NCBI RefSeq assembly: GCF_004358205.1
Contig: NZ_SMYO01000005.1
Location: 425,261-489,260 of the forward strand
DNA: 64,000 nt
Source of the DNA: Bacillus salipaludis
GTDB taxonomy: Bacteria; Bacillota; Bacilli; Bacillales_B; DSM-18226
Direction: 5' to 3'
The position numbers and the translations under genes are program-made. The notes beneath the pieces were generated by a model. The model did no database searches, was not told where the DNA came from, and worked only from the letters and a program-made list of their open reading frames with translations. This document shows, in pieces, positions 18,188 through 26,932 of this stretch. Position 1 is the stretch's first letter. Each line of letters starts with the position of its first letter.

Positions 18188-18241
18188 TTAAACTTTGTTT
18201 TCTTCAACTAACGCACCGATTAGCTTAATAAGGGTTGTCAT
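18188..18241 (-). CDS. Possible 17-residue peptide
   Basis: ATG 18241 begins MTTLIKLIGALVEENKV and stop. A strong GAGGTGA ribosome-binding site lies 5-6 nt upstream and overlaps the region of the stop codon of the preceding 49-codon ORF, so translation may be coupled. The peptide is amphipathic, reminiscent of short secreted or membrane-active peptides. A terminator follows within a few bases. No homologue is known to me. It may also be a leader or chance ORF. Confidence 0.4.
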   Translation of the reverse strand: MTTLIKLIGALVEENKV

Positions 18242-18249
18242 AATTCACC

Positions 18250-18399
18250 TCAAGGAAAATGTCCATCTAAGATGCGAGATAAAACATAAACAATTAACCC
18301 AAATATCAGTAATTTTACATGTTTTGATTTACTTTTCTTTTGTTCACTCTTCTTATTTTTCTTGTCCATAATCCACATATTAATAAAGCTAATAAACAT
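18250..18399 (-). CDS. Small membrane protein, 49 aa
   Basis: The frame begins MFISFINMWIMDKKNKK, has a strongly basic stretch (KKNKKSEQKKSKSKHVK), then a helix (LLIFGLIVYVLSRIL) and ends DGHFP. It lies 18 nt after the SF0329-like gene in the same direction and is probably in the same operon. The upstream ribosome-binding site is weak; MDKKN... at residue 11 is an alternative start. Function unknown. Confidence 0.5.
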   Translation of the reverse strand: MFISFINMWIMDKKNKKSEQKKSKSKHVKLLIFGLIVYVLSRILDGHFP

Positions 18400-18417
18400 A
18401 ATTAAAATTCCAAAGAA

Positions 18418-18834
18418 TTACATTAAATTAAATAAAAAATCCTTCATTAAATCATTCATCTTGTCTACTCCTATTCTTTGGTTTAAAGGACGCTTATTTC
18501 TTTTTTCGAATAAAAGATTATCGGTAATATGATATGTGTCATGAATACCGAGTTTTAAAAGCTCTTTTGTTTTTTTAGATTTTATTTGTACGTTCAAAGC
18601 TTCTTTGTTGAATGCGTGGCTGTTAGCAATTTCACTATCAGATTTACTCGGAAACGGGGTTACATACCAATGATAATAGCCTCCGCCAAATATTTTCTCG
18701 CCATCTAATGTTATCCACACTTCACCAACATCATCATGTGCATCGTGATAACATGTCAAGTGAACATCAATTCTTTTTCTTAATTTAGGAGCGATGAACT
18801 CCTTAAATTTTTTCCTTAATTTTGACCACTTCAT
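18418..18834 (-). CDS. SF0329-like hypothetical protein
   Basis: The 138-residue product starts MKWSKLRKKFKEFIAPKLRKR and contains YHDAHDDVGEVWITLDGEKI, a layout I associate with the SF0329 family of small soluble proteins (start M.W.KL...E.F..P.LK.R). GGAATTCC-type purines precede the ATG weakly. It leads a three-ORF minus-strand group with the 49- and 17-codon ORFs. No biochemical role is known. Confidence 0.55.
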   Translation of the reverse strand: MKWSKLRKKFKEFIAPKLRKRIDVHLTCYHDAHDDVGEVWITLDGEKIFGGGYYHWYVTPFPSKSDSEIANSHAFNKEALNVQIKSKKTKELLKLGIHDTYHITDNLLFEKRNKRPLNQRIGVDKMNDLMKDFLFNLM

Positions 18835-18981
18835 TTTTGGGGAATTCCTCCATTTAATTTAGTCCTTACTAGTCGCTTATTGTTGAACTCTTGCACCCTA
18901 TAGTTTAATTACAATATTTCAACAAACTTTCTTCAAGAATAAGAAAAAAAGGGACATTTATTTTGAAGAATCGCACTTGTC

Positions 18982-19332
18982 TTAATTCATAGCCATCGAC
19001 ATAAAAAAATAACCAGCCATTAATCCCCAGACGGTTAAAGCAACATTTAGTATTAAACCCAATACTTTATCCTTATTGAACATCCAATAATAAACAAAGA
19101 AAAAGATGGTGTATTTTAGGAACAAGAAAATGATAGACGTTGTCATACTTGTATTAAAATTATCTGTTAAAGAATTCATAAATAAATAGCCCGAAATACC
19201 ACAAGAATAGGCTATAAAGTGTTCAAATTTATCAATATTAGGATTTACCATAAAGGTGAATGCAAATATAATTGGTAGTCCCACCAATATAAGATATTGA
19301 ATAATTTGGTAAGTTTTATGGTTTAACTCCAT
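18982..19332 (-). CDS. Four-helix membrane protein, 116 aa
   Basis: I place the start at ATG 19332 (MELNHKTYQIIQYLILV), with GTGAGGG upstream; a TTG at 19365 overlaps that site. Hydrophobic stretches cover about residues 10-28, 41-56, 66-88 and 92-113. No family was recognised. Confidence 0.6.
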   Translation of the reverse strand: MELNHKTYQIIQYLILVGLPIIFAFTFMVNPNIDKFEHFIAYSCGISGYLFMNSLTDNFNTSMTTSIIFLFLKYTIFFFVYYWMFNKDKVLGLILNVALTVWGLMAGYFFMSMAMN

Positions 19333-19761
19333 TGTAATTATTAATCCCTCACTAACATCGTTCAATTAAAATCATTGTTGCAGTAAAAGCAATATACATT
19401 TTGAGAATTTATCCTTGTTGTTGTTTATATAAAATTATCTCAGATAAAAGTAATCCTGTTGATGGTAACTAATGGTTGTTCAACTAACCTTTGGGAATAT
19501 TCACAATATTATATTTAATTTAATTAAAACTACAATCACCTTCTTTTATCTTGAATTGGTTTCGAACGAACGGTTCAAAAGTTCTCTAAGAAGGCTGAAA
19601 GCCGTTTTGAAATAAGGGGTTGAAGTATAAGATTATAATTGCATATGCGGTTTTATTGTTTTATCAGACTAATTTGCAAAAATGTCTATTAATACCAGCA
19701 CAAAAAATTACATATATGTGATATACATAGAGAAAAGAATGATATGGGGGATTATTGAAAC
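19333..19761. other. Gene-free stretch
   Basis: A partial copy of the intergenic repeat (TGTTCAACTAACCTTTGGG) lies near 19484. No ORF with a ribosome-binding site was found. Confidence 0.4.
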
Positions 19762-20301
19762 ATGAACCAATGGGTTACATATAACTGCTCAAAGAAGAAA
19801 GTACGAGGAATAAAAAGAAAAAGCCGTACTTTTTTGAACTATATAACAGAACAAACCGATGCTTTACCAATATCAAAAAATAGTGACCCTGACTATTCAG
19901 GATATACGTATCTGCATCTTAACTTCGATGATTTCTTTCCTGACTCTAGGAAGACTCCAAATTCTGTAAGAAGAATGTTTTTACAAACCGTTATTAATCG
20001 AATTCAACATTTAATCAGTACAAAAACAGAACTGCAGAGAGAATATCGTATTTTTTGTGTTTTTTCGTTACCAAATTTCGTGGGAGCTAAAATCGTTATC
20101 TTATATACGAAAAAGGGATTAGAAAGTTTTTACGAGGGATTTTTTAGTAGGGAAGCGGAGGGACACAAAATTATTTCCTTACAAAATGACCTAGAATCGG
20201 ATTGGGGCTTACACTTGCAAAAGGGATTAGACGTTAAAGGGTATGAAATAGAGGGAGAGAATTCTCCAGATGGATTATGGTTAATTGGAGAGTTGCATTA
20301 A
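19762..20301 (+). CDS. DUF3916 protein, paralogue 2
   Basis: The 179-residue product begins MNQWVTYNCSKKKVRGIKRK and aligns along its whole length with paralogue 1 (YITEQTDALP, LNFDDFFPDSRKTPNSVRR, QTVINRIQHLI, EYRIFCVFSLPN, LESFYEGFFSREAEG, GLWLIGELH). ATG 19762 lies behind a GGGGGAT element. The pair arose by duplication about 4.7 kb apart, with the intervening genes unrelated. Confidence 0.75.
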   Translation: MNQWVTYNCSKKKVRGIKRKSRTFLNYITEQTDALPISKNSDPDYSGYTYLHLNFDDFFPDSRKTPNSVRRMFLQTVINRIQHLISTKTELQREYRIFCVFSLPNFVGAKIVILYTKKGLESFYEGFFSREAEGHKIISLQNDLESDWGLHLQKGLDVKGYEIEGENSPDGLWLIGELH

Positions 20302-20356
20302 TAACTTATGTTACCTATGGAAATGGCATGTCAGACATTGGGGAAATGGGGATAAA

Positions 20357-21211
20357 ATGTTTACCAAAATGTTACGGCAGTTGATGTTGGTTATAAGAAA
20401 ATTAGTTATTCGCTTCAACAATGATTATTACACCTTGAGACGAAAATTGAGAAGAAGCGGTGGTGGTTGGACTATTTATGCTTCATTAGCAGAAGTTGAT
20501 GATGGGCCCAGAAACGAAGCAAACGCATATCCTTTTAATTGGATTAAGGAAATTGAAGAACATTACTTTGACGGCTTCTTTGAAGAAAATGATGAAGAAG
20601 AATTTGATATGGGTAAAATGATGTTTAAATCTATTAAATCTGATATTAGTTTAAATCAAATGAGCGAAGTCTGTTTCTTCTTCTCTGCGCCCAATGTGAT
20701 ATTGAATGATAACTATTTACTTATGTTTCAAGATGTTTCACCTTTAGTGCTCGAAACCCTTATGAAGGAATTTGTGCCCCATTATAAAAATGTTAAACAA
20801 ATGTTTATACAGGGAGAATGTAAGGAGATACATCTAGAGGAAATGAAAGAGGAATCAAAAGAATTAATTAAAAATTTAATTTCCACTGGCTTTTATCCAG
20901 TTATATCAGATTTATATAGAGGTAAGGATTCGGAGAAATCTTCTGGACCACGGAAGTTAAAATATTTTCTCATAAATAAGGAATCCATTCCCCCTTTGTA
21001 TTTAAAAGAAACCAAGAAAATCCAGGAGTTTATTCAGAATGCATTTTTTGACAAAAAGAAGCCCTTTTTGATTCAACCAGTAGGGTGGAAACTAGAACAA
21101 AATTTACAGGACTCTATTACAATACGTTCCTTCTCTACTTTTGCAAAGCAAATTGTGTTATTGGTCAATACTGTTGATGACAGCGTGGAAGGCATGTATA
21201 TTTTTGGTTGA
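20357..21211 (+). CDS. Hypothetical protein, 284 aa
   Basis: ATG 20357, preceded by GGGGAT, begins MFTKMLRQLMLVIRKLVIRF. An in-frame start at 20285 would overlap the previous gene without a ribosome-binding site. A basic N-terminal helix with LRRKLRRSGGGW is followed by an acidic body (FFEENDEEEFDMGKMM). There is no membrane segment or known motif. It follows the second DUF3916 gene by 55 nt and may be co-transcribed. The basic LRRKLRR start recalls DUF3916, but the rest does not align by eye. Confidence 0.6.
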   Translation: MFTKMLRQLMLVIRKLVIRFNNDYYTLRRKLRRSGGGWTIYASLAEVDDGPRNEANAYPFNWIKEIEEHYFDGFFEENDEEEFDMGKMMFKSIKSDISLNQMSEVCFFFSAPNVILNDNYLLMFQDVSPLVLETLMKEFVPHYKNVKQMFIQGECKEIHLEEMKEESKELIKNLISTGFYPVISDLYRGKDSEKSSGPRKLKYFLINKESIPPLYLKETKKIQEFIQNAFFDKKKPFLIQPVGWKLEQNLQDSITIRSFSTFAKQIVLLVNTVDDSVEGMYIFG

Positions 21212-21349
21212 AAAATTTTTACAATAAGTAAATTGATTCGGATTGTTCAACAAAGGTGGAGCAGTAGCTTATTATGATAACGAAAAGGGTTAATCAACAG
21301 GAAATGTAGTTTAACCTTTTTAAAGTGTAGCTGTGTTGGGAGGTTTAGT

Positions 21350-22192
21350 ATGGTTCATTATCATGATTGCATTATAGAAATAGGCATTGTAAAAATTCAT
21401 CTTCCCGACGCGAATAATCCATGCTTCATGATTGCACAGAGTCTTGGTGAGGAATTTGGTCTTGAAACCAATTATGAAGCTGAAGAAAAATTACGCAATA
21501 CTTTGAAAACCAAAGATAAAAACATTTTAAAAAAAGTTAATATCGATGCTGAAGGTGGCTGCATTTTTATAAATGCAAATTCAAAACAAGGTAATAGTAT
21601 CCTCGAAGTGGCGATTATAATCAATCAGTTAGCAACACAACCATTTCGTGAAGACCTAACTTTTGAATATATCGAAGAAGCAAGAAAGATTCTAACTACA
21701 TGGAAACGCCCTAAACCCCAAAAATGGCAAGAAGGTGATATATTTTCCATTCCATTGTCTGACATGTCATTTGGATACGGACAGGTATTATGGCATCAAA
21801 ATAAGAAGTCATCTGCAACATGTGCTATATTTGATTGCCACAGTAATGAATTTAAACCAATTGATGAAGTAGTTCAATCAAAGGTTATATCTGTTATTAC
21901 AATAAAAAATTTATTTGATTTAAATAGTGCCAAATGGAAAGTAATAGGTAATTGTTCAAAAGTGATAGAAAAATCAATAGTCCCTTGGGAACATAGTGGG
22001 GATGCTGCTGTTGGTTCAAAGATATATCAAGATTCCACGTTAACCGATTTCGTTGAAGCTTATTTTGGGATTAAACCTTGGAATCATTTACAATTTAAAG
22101 ATACCTTCATGGATACACTTCTTTTGCCAGGTGTTGTTCGACCTAATAATGCTATTTTACTTACGAAAGAACAAAAGAAATTAAACAGATAA
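21350..22192 (+). CDS. Two-domain immunity-type protein (Imm51-like plus Imm26-like)
   Basis: Residues 1-110 resemble Imm51-type domains (MIAQSLGEEFGL, GGCIFINANSKQGN, LEVAIIINQLATQPF). From about residue 122 the sequence KWQEGDIFSIPLSDMSFGYG followed by QVLW is a good Imm26-like start, continuing to the C-terminus. Imm families are defined in polymorphic-toxin systems, where each neutralises a cognate toxin. A fusion of two suggests a polyimmunity protein protecting against toxins of other strains. No toxin gene is in the window. GGGAGG precedes ATG 21350. Confidence 0.65.
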   Translation: MVHYHDCIIEIGIVKIHLPDANNPCFMIAQSLGEEFGLETNYEAEEKLRNTLKTKDKNILKKVNIDAEGGCIFINANSKQGNSILEVAIIINQLATQPFREDLTFEYIEEARKILTTWKRPKPQKWQEGDIFSIPLSDMSFGYGQVLWHQNKKSSATCAIFDCHSNEFKPIDEVVQSKVISVITIKNLFDLNSAKWKVIGNCSKVIEKSIVPWEHSGDAAVGSKIYQDSTLTDFVEAYFGIKPWNHLQFKDTFMDTLLLPGVVRPNNAILLTKEQKKLNR

Positions 22193-22351
22193 GAATACAA
22201 TACGAGTGGTTACTATAAAGTTATCTGTTGCCAATCAAAGGTATCTTTCTTTTGGTACAAACGAATAAAGTTACTTGAATAATGATTATGATAAAGATAT
22301 TTGCGATATGAATTAGGGTTAGTATTGTCTGAAAAGAAGGGATGATTATTT

Positions 22352-22660
22352 TTGGGTATTCAAAAGTGTGAATCCTGTGGTAATCAATTTAGATGGAAAG
22401 AAATTATTCGTCAAGAATCTGGCTTGGGGTTTAAACCATTAGCTTGTGGTAGATGTGGTTTGGAACACCATATTACTCTCCAGACAAAGTTAATACCAGG
22501 TCTGGTATTTGCAGTATTTATATTCTTTTCCTTTTTCATCAGTAATGTTCCTTATGCTATGCGGTTATCGTTATTTGGTTTATTTTTATTATTATCCATA
22601 CTTAATTTATTAATTTTCCCTTATTATGCAAAATATAAAGCTGTTAAAAATCAAAAATAA
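22352..22660 (+). CDS. Zinc-ribbon membrane protein of the cxxc_20_cxxc type
   Basis: The N-terminus carries two CxxC pairs 20 residues apart (KCESCGNQF...ACGRCGLEH), matching the TIGR04104 pattern. Two helices follow (about 50-67 and 70-92). The start is TTG 22352 with AAGGGATG upstream. The 102 residues are family length. These proteins are common in Bacillus and uncharacterised. Confidence 0.75.
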   Translation: MGIQKCESCGNQFRWKEIIRQESGLGFKPLACGRCGLEHHITLQTKLIPGLVFAVFIFFSFFISNVPYAMRLSLFGLFLLLSILNLLIFPYYAKYKAVKNQK

Positions 22661-22783
22661 ATATTTCTACTTTAATTAACGGGTAGCGATTGCTAAAAAA
22701 AGCAGTCGCTTTTTTACAAACGAGCAATTCGAATAAGGAAAATTGAATGATTATCTATGTACCTATTTTAGGAGGAATTATTG

Positions 22784-23455
22784 ATGGGGTGGTCCCAGTG
22801 GTTGCAAGGCGGTCCTTTCCTTGAAGTTAGTTTCCTATTGGAACTTAAAGAAAAGAAAACGAAATCTATACGGGATATTATAAATAAATTCTCTACAGTC
22901 ACAAATAAAATTGAAATCGTTGATAGGAATGTAAATGAAATCATTGATGCTTTTGAAGCAGGTTATCCTACTGATGAAAGTGACTTAAACTTATTTTACA
23001 TACACTCCTTAAAATTAAGAATTTATGTTTATTTATCAAGGAAGCGAAAGGCGACGTTACAAATAGAAAAGGTTTCTTCAAATGCGCTTATGGTGAATTT
23101 TTGGTTTTTTGGCTCTATTTTTGATGCCCAAGAATGGGACCAAATTGGAATAAAAGAAGAGGAGTTTACAGACTTTTCAAATTTCCTTGAAGAGTTGTAT
23201 CATGTTTATCAGTTTAAAGTCGGTGGAATTGCATTTGAAGAAGATGTCCTTAACCTATTTAGCTGCAACGAAACATACCCTAACGAATGCTATCGTTTTG
23301 AAAAAGTTGTTCCTGACCATTTTCTTCAAAAACCATCTAATTTCATAGAGATTATTTGGAGTGAAAAATACAAGAAATTAAGCCATATTCCATATAATCA
23401 TATAAGGCTTGATAAGGAAGGAATCCTTATTAAAACAGGGAGTTTTAATGAATAA
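22784..23455 (+). CDS. Hypothetical protein, 223 aa
   Basis: GGAGG at 22771-22775 fits ATG 22784 (MGWSQWLQGGPFLEV). The product is soluble with no signal peptide. Blocks such as DESDLNLFYIHSLKLRIYVY and VVPDHFLQKPSNFIEIIW show no motif I know. Size and position fit the surrounding immunity-like genes. Confidence 0.6.
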   Translation: MGWSQWLQGGPFLEVSFLLELKEKKTKSIRDIINKFSTVTNKIEIVDRNVNEIIDAFEAGYPTDESDLNLFYIHSLKLRIYVYLSRKRKATLQIEKVSSNALMVNFWFFGSIFDAQEWDQIGIKEEEFTDFSNFLEELYHVYQFKVGGIAFEEDVLNLFSCNETYPNECYRFEKVVPDHFLQKPSNFIEIIWSEKYKKLSHIPYNHIRLDKEGILIKTGSFNE

Positions 23456-23520
23456 GTCATCTTTTGAGTTCTCTTATTGAGTGAAATAGAGGAAGATGCT
23501 TTATTTATAATTGGGATTAT

Positions 23521-23802
23521 ATGTTTAAATGCCTATTTAAATGGGGTGGGGATTTGGCTTTCTTTTTTTCTGTTATTTGTATCGTTTGGGGGATTATAAT
23601 TTTGTTTAATTCCTTATTCAAATTAAAAAAAGAGAACTTTAATGAAAAATTTAATTTTATAGGTGCTGGTGACGCTTCTGCGGAGTCATCATTATTGGAA
23701 ATTCTATTTAGTTTGATAAGTTTCTTCCCATGGTGGGCTATTAAAGGATTTGTTATTATTGTTGGGATTGCTTTTGTAATATTAGGGATTATGATTGTCT
23801 GA
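23521..23802 (+). CDS. Two-helix membrane protein, 93 aa
   Basis: Helices lie at about residues 10-30 and 66-92, joined by a polar loop with NFIGAGDASAES. ATG 23521 has only a weak ribosome-binding site (GGGATTAT). Family unknown. Confidence 0.5.
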   Translation: MFKCLFKWGGDLAFFFSVICIVWGIIILFNSLFKLKKENFNEKFNFIGAGDASAESSLLEILFSLISFFPWWAIKGFVIIVGIAFVILGIMIV

Positions 23803-23904
23803 ACTATTTATTCAACAGGTATAAGAGTTGAAAGGGGTCCCGTTATGAAGTGCAACAAGTTTTTAGCAGTTAAAAACATATTAATTACAATTAAATTGAA
23901 CAAC

Positions 23905-23932
23905 AAAACGGCAATGCTTTCGCTGCCGTTTT
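23905..23932. terminator. Bidirectional terminator
   Basis: AAAACGGCA...TGCCGTTTT between convergent genes. Confidence 0.85.
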
Positions 23933-23942
23933 AACACTTTCA

Positions 23943-24536
23943 TTAGGAAGAACTGACAAAGTACCAGTTTTTGTCCATCTTATCTATTTCTTTCATGTCC
24001 CCATCAAACGCTTTTTTAGAAGGTTTTTGTCCATTCGGTGTATATACGAACCCTGAAAAGTTATCTAATATTCCACGATAGGTAAAGAAAAGAATCTGGT
24101 AACTATCGCCTGATTTTTCCACCACAATTTCACCGCCACTACTAGAAAGATGTTCATATTTCTTAGGTAAATGAATGAGCGATGAATTGTATGAAACATT
24201 TGGTTTGAGTGTTTTGTTTTCAACCATTTTCGCTACTTGTTCTCTTTCAGATTTGTTCCATTTAAAATTTATATCCAATACGATTTGATTAAATGGAATG
24301 AAAAATAGCAATATTATTGTAATTAATTGGATGAGAATAGGCTTCCAATCCTTATTTTTAAACAAGGTAACTATTGCTCGTACTGTTATATAAATAAAAA
24401 ATCCAAATACTAATAAAAGAATAGGTAACATCAAAAATTCGGTTAAAATATCGATTATCTTCCATTGAAAAAATTCATATAGAATGACCAATATGCTGCT
24501 GATAATGGAGAGGCTTAACAACTTATTTGGTTTCAT
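23943..24536 (-). CDS. Membrane protein with an extracytoplasmic C-terminal domain, 197 aa
   Basis: ATG 24536 (MKPNKLLSLSIISSILVIL) has GTGGGG upstream; a start at 24581 is unsupported. Three hydrophobic stretches (about 6-22, 32-56 and 68-90) precede a polar C-terminal region containing SSSGGEIVVEKSGDSYQILF and YRGILDNFSGFVYTPNG, probably outside the cell. I recall similar DUF-less Bacillus proteins but no function. Confidence 0.6.
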   Translation of the reverse strand: MKPNKLLSLSIISSILVILYEFFQWKIIDILTEFLMLPILLLVFGFFIYITVRAIVTLFKNKDWKPILIQLITIILLFFIPFNQIVLDINFKWNKSEREQVAKMVENKTLKPNVSYNSSLIHLPKKYEHLSSSGGEIVVEKSGDSYQILFFTYRGILDNFSGFVYTPNGQKPSKKAFDGDMKEIDKMDKNWYFVSSS

Positions 24537-24653
24537 TTTTACCCCACTTTTTATAAAACAAATTAACAAAAATTTTAGCATTCAAACTTTATTAGATATA
24601 CAATTTACACCTTAGGACTGAATTCGTTAATATACGCTAAGCCTCTTACCCAT

Positions 24654-25172
24654 TTAAGCATCATAAAAATAAAACGTATGAAACAATACGGCTGCGAGAG
24701 CTGCGTTTTCCAGCGTTATTGATTGAATTATAATTGTATCAATCGTGGAAATCTTTGTCGAAGAAGGCATCGAAACAGTAGCTACTTGTTTATTGTCGCA
24801 TTTTAAGTAACCAGCATTCGTATAATCTTTTTCAAAAAAATATTCGTGGTTATCTAATCTAAAATTATACGCTTTTTCAATTAATTGAACTCTCTGGGAA
24901 CCAATTGAAATCGTTTGTGAGGACAAATGGTCAGTCAATTTGTACCTAATGCCAGGAAACGTACAGTCTATAGTATAAAGTGGTTTTCCAAACGCATTAG
25001 CTATTTTATAACTATAGGGAATGCCACCACGTATTGAGTTGTGGACGATACGGGCAAGGAATTTATGTTGTTGTTTTCTTATTTCGAATACAGTCTCTCC
25101 TTGTTCGTTTATTATTGGTATTATTGTTGAAATATGCACCTTTTCAGGTACTTGATAAGTAAACTGTTCCAT
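24654..25172 (-). CDS. Tubby C-terminal-like domain protein
   Basis: From ATG 25172 (MEQFTYQVPEKVHIS; GGGGGA upstream) the 172 residues form one beta-rich domain: ETVFEIRKQQHKFLARIV, LYTIDCTFPGIRYKLTD, YFFEKDYTNAGYLKCDNKQV and a hydrophobic C-terminal helix (IDTIIIQSITLENAALAAVL). This is the pattern of the bacterial tubby/LURP-one-like proteins, whose role in Bacillus is unknown. Confidence 0.6.
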   Translation of the reverse strand: MEQFTYQVPEKVHISTIIPIINEQGETVFEIRKQQHKFLARIVHNSIRGGIPYSYKIANAFGKPLYTIDCTFPGIRYKLTDHLSSQTISIGSQRVQLIEKAYNFRLDNHEYFFEKDYTNAGYLKCDNKQVATVSMPSSTKISTIDTIIIQSITLENAALAAVLFHTFYFYDA

Positions 25173-25378
25173 AGTTTCCCCCAGCACATTCGATTCATCA
25201 TTTATTATTATATAGCATTGCTGAATTAAAGAGAGCCACTTGTTGACTAAGGGTTTGTCAGTCAGGTTCTTGATGGAAAAATTGTAGTTCGACCAGTGTC
25301 ACTCTATGCAGTAGCGCTATTCCATAAACAGAATCAGAGTAATTAATCAAAAAAGTTAAAGTGTAAGGGGTACATTCG

Positions 25379-25687
25379 ATGGATATTATTGAATCTTCTT
25401 ATATTGATTTAGCGGAGACACCTTCTGCATTTCAGAAAGAGGTTAAAGAAACACTTCTGGAGTGGGATTATAAATTACTTTGTGTAAGGAGAATTAAAAG
25501 CAATCCATACGGTAATATAACTCAATATCAATATACAGCGTTCATGCATTGTCGAACATTTGAGTGGCTAGAATTATGCGAATTGATTGTTAATGATGAT
25601 GTAGGAGAAACAGAAATTGTATCTAAGAAAATGTATATTGATGATATAAAAGAATTTTTAAAATTTTGCCCGGAACTTTTTAAATAG
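25379..25687 (+). CDS. Hypothetical protein, 102 aa
   Basis: The product begins MDIIESSYIDLAETPSAF and has the pattern YQYTAFMHCRTFEWLEL. It is acidic and soluble. AAGGGGT precedes ATG 25379. No family was recognised. It lies at the left end of a five-gene plus-strand run reaching 28898. Confidence 0.6.
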   Translation: MDIIESSYIDLAETPSAFQKEVKETLLEWDYKLLCVRRIKSNPYGNITQYQYTAFMHCRTFEWLELCELIVNDDVGETEIVSKKMYIDDIKEFLKFCPELFK

Positions 25688-25825
25688 AAATTTCAATTAC
25701 AATAGTCTCGTTCTCCAACGAGGGGGTTCGATTACTAAAAGAAATTATCGCCTTTCCCTTAATAAAGAAAATTGGACAGATAGTTGATTAATAAAAATAT
25801 ATAAAGAGTTAGGTGGCGGATTCCA

Positions 25826-26287
25826 GTGATAAAAAAGAAAAGAAAATCTAGTTGGGAATGGTATGCAGTTAAATTATTATATGAATGTATCATCACAGGA
25901 AACCCTAATCCAGAAACAATAGATATAAATTACACTAATACACACAAAACTTTTGAAGAGAGCATTATGCTTGTTAAAGCACAATCCTTTGACCACGCCT
26001 ATTCCATTGCTGAAAAGAAAGTAATGGAAGCGGAATTAAATTACCAAAATCCATATGATGAGTTTGTTGAATGGAAATTTGTTGAGTCTCTAGATTGCTT
26101 CCATTTATTTGACGATGACCTAAAATCAGGAACCGAGTTATATTCACGTTTCTTACGTGTTCCTAAAGGTTTTCCTAGAAAAGAAGTTATTTCCCACTAC
26201 TATCCAGAAACAATTGAAGAAAACGAAGTTGACCAAAACTTTATTATAAGAAACAAGGATTTTAACTCACGCCCAAACGCTAAATAG
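25826..26287 (+). CDS. DUF4288 protein
   Basis: The signature WYAVKLLYECIITG, FEESIMLVKAQSFDHAYSIA and SLDCFHLFDDDLKSGTELYS matches DUF4288 proteins. The start is GTG 25826 with AGGTGGCGG upstream; 153 residues is a little longer than the core domain. Found in immunity-like clusters; the function is not known. Confidence 0.7.
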   Translation: MIKKKRKSSWEWYAVKLLYECIITGNPNPETIDINYTNTHKTFEESIMLVKAQSFDHAYSIAEKKVMEAELNYQNPYDEFVEWKFVESLDCFHLFDDDLKSGTELYSRFLRVPKGFPRKEVISHYYPETIEENEVDQNFIIRNKDFNSRPNAK

Positions 26288-26360
26288 GTGACTGGGGAGA
26301 AAAAATAACTTATTTTTCATAATACATACTTGACCTTCTATATATAAGGAGATTTATTAA

Positions 26361-26870
26361 ATGAGAATGAAAAAATTTCGGGGTTTAAAAAGAAAAATCA
26401 GAAAGTTTTACAAGGATTTTGAAGAAGAGACCAAAGTTTTTCCAACAGATTTTGAAGGATATTATGAGTACCATCTCCCTGATAATGGAGCGTACTGGTT
26501 AAATTCCTCAAAAGTTTCTTACAAGTTAAAATCTGAATGTTTTCAGTTTTTAATTGACAGAACAAAACATTTAATTGATTTAAAACCAGCTCAATTAGAA
26601 GCAGCGAAAGTCGTTTTAATGATTGATTTTCACTATTGGTATGCCACAAAAATCTATATTTATAATGAACCCGAAGAAGTCGAATTTGAACGGACCGATG
26701 GAAATGTTTCGATAGTAAAATTAGAGGGTTTTCGGGATTTTGCAAAAGAGTGGAATGTAAAAATTCCCCCTGGACTTGATGTTAAAGGGACTAAATCTAA
26801 AGTGATAAATAAGGACTATTATTTTGCTGATGTATACGGTGGCGAAACTTGGTATATTGGACACCTATAA
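26361..26870 (+). CDS. DUF3916 protein, paralogue 3 (divergent)
   Basis: The 169 residues begin MRMKKFRGLKRKIRKFYKDF and keep the DUF3916 outline: a basic K.RGLKRK.R.F start, FLIDRTKHLI, IPPGLDVKG near the end and a terminal WYIGHL. Sequence identity to the other two copies is much lower, so it is an older paralogue. ATAAGGAGA precedes the ATG. Confidence 0.7.
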   Translation: MRMKKFRGLKRKIRKFYKDFEEETKVFPTDFEGYYEYHLPDNGAYWLNSSKVSYKLKSECFQFLIDRTKHLIDLKPAQLEAAKVVLMIDFHYWYATKIYIYNEPEEVEFERTDGNVSIVKLEGFRDFAKEWNVKIPPGLDVKGTKSKVINKDYYFADVYGGETWYIGHL

Positions 26871-26932
26871 TTATCTAAAGGGTGCGTTTATTAACAAGGA
26901 GAAAATGGAAACCAAATTATGGGGGAAAGACA

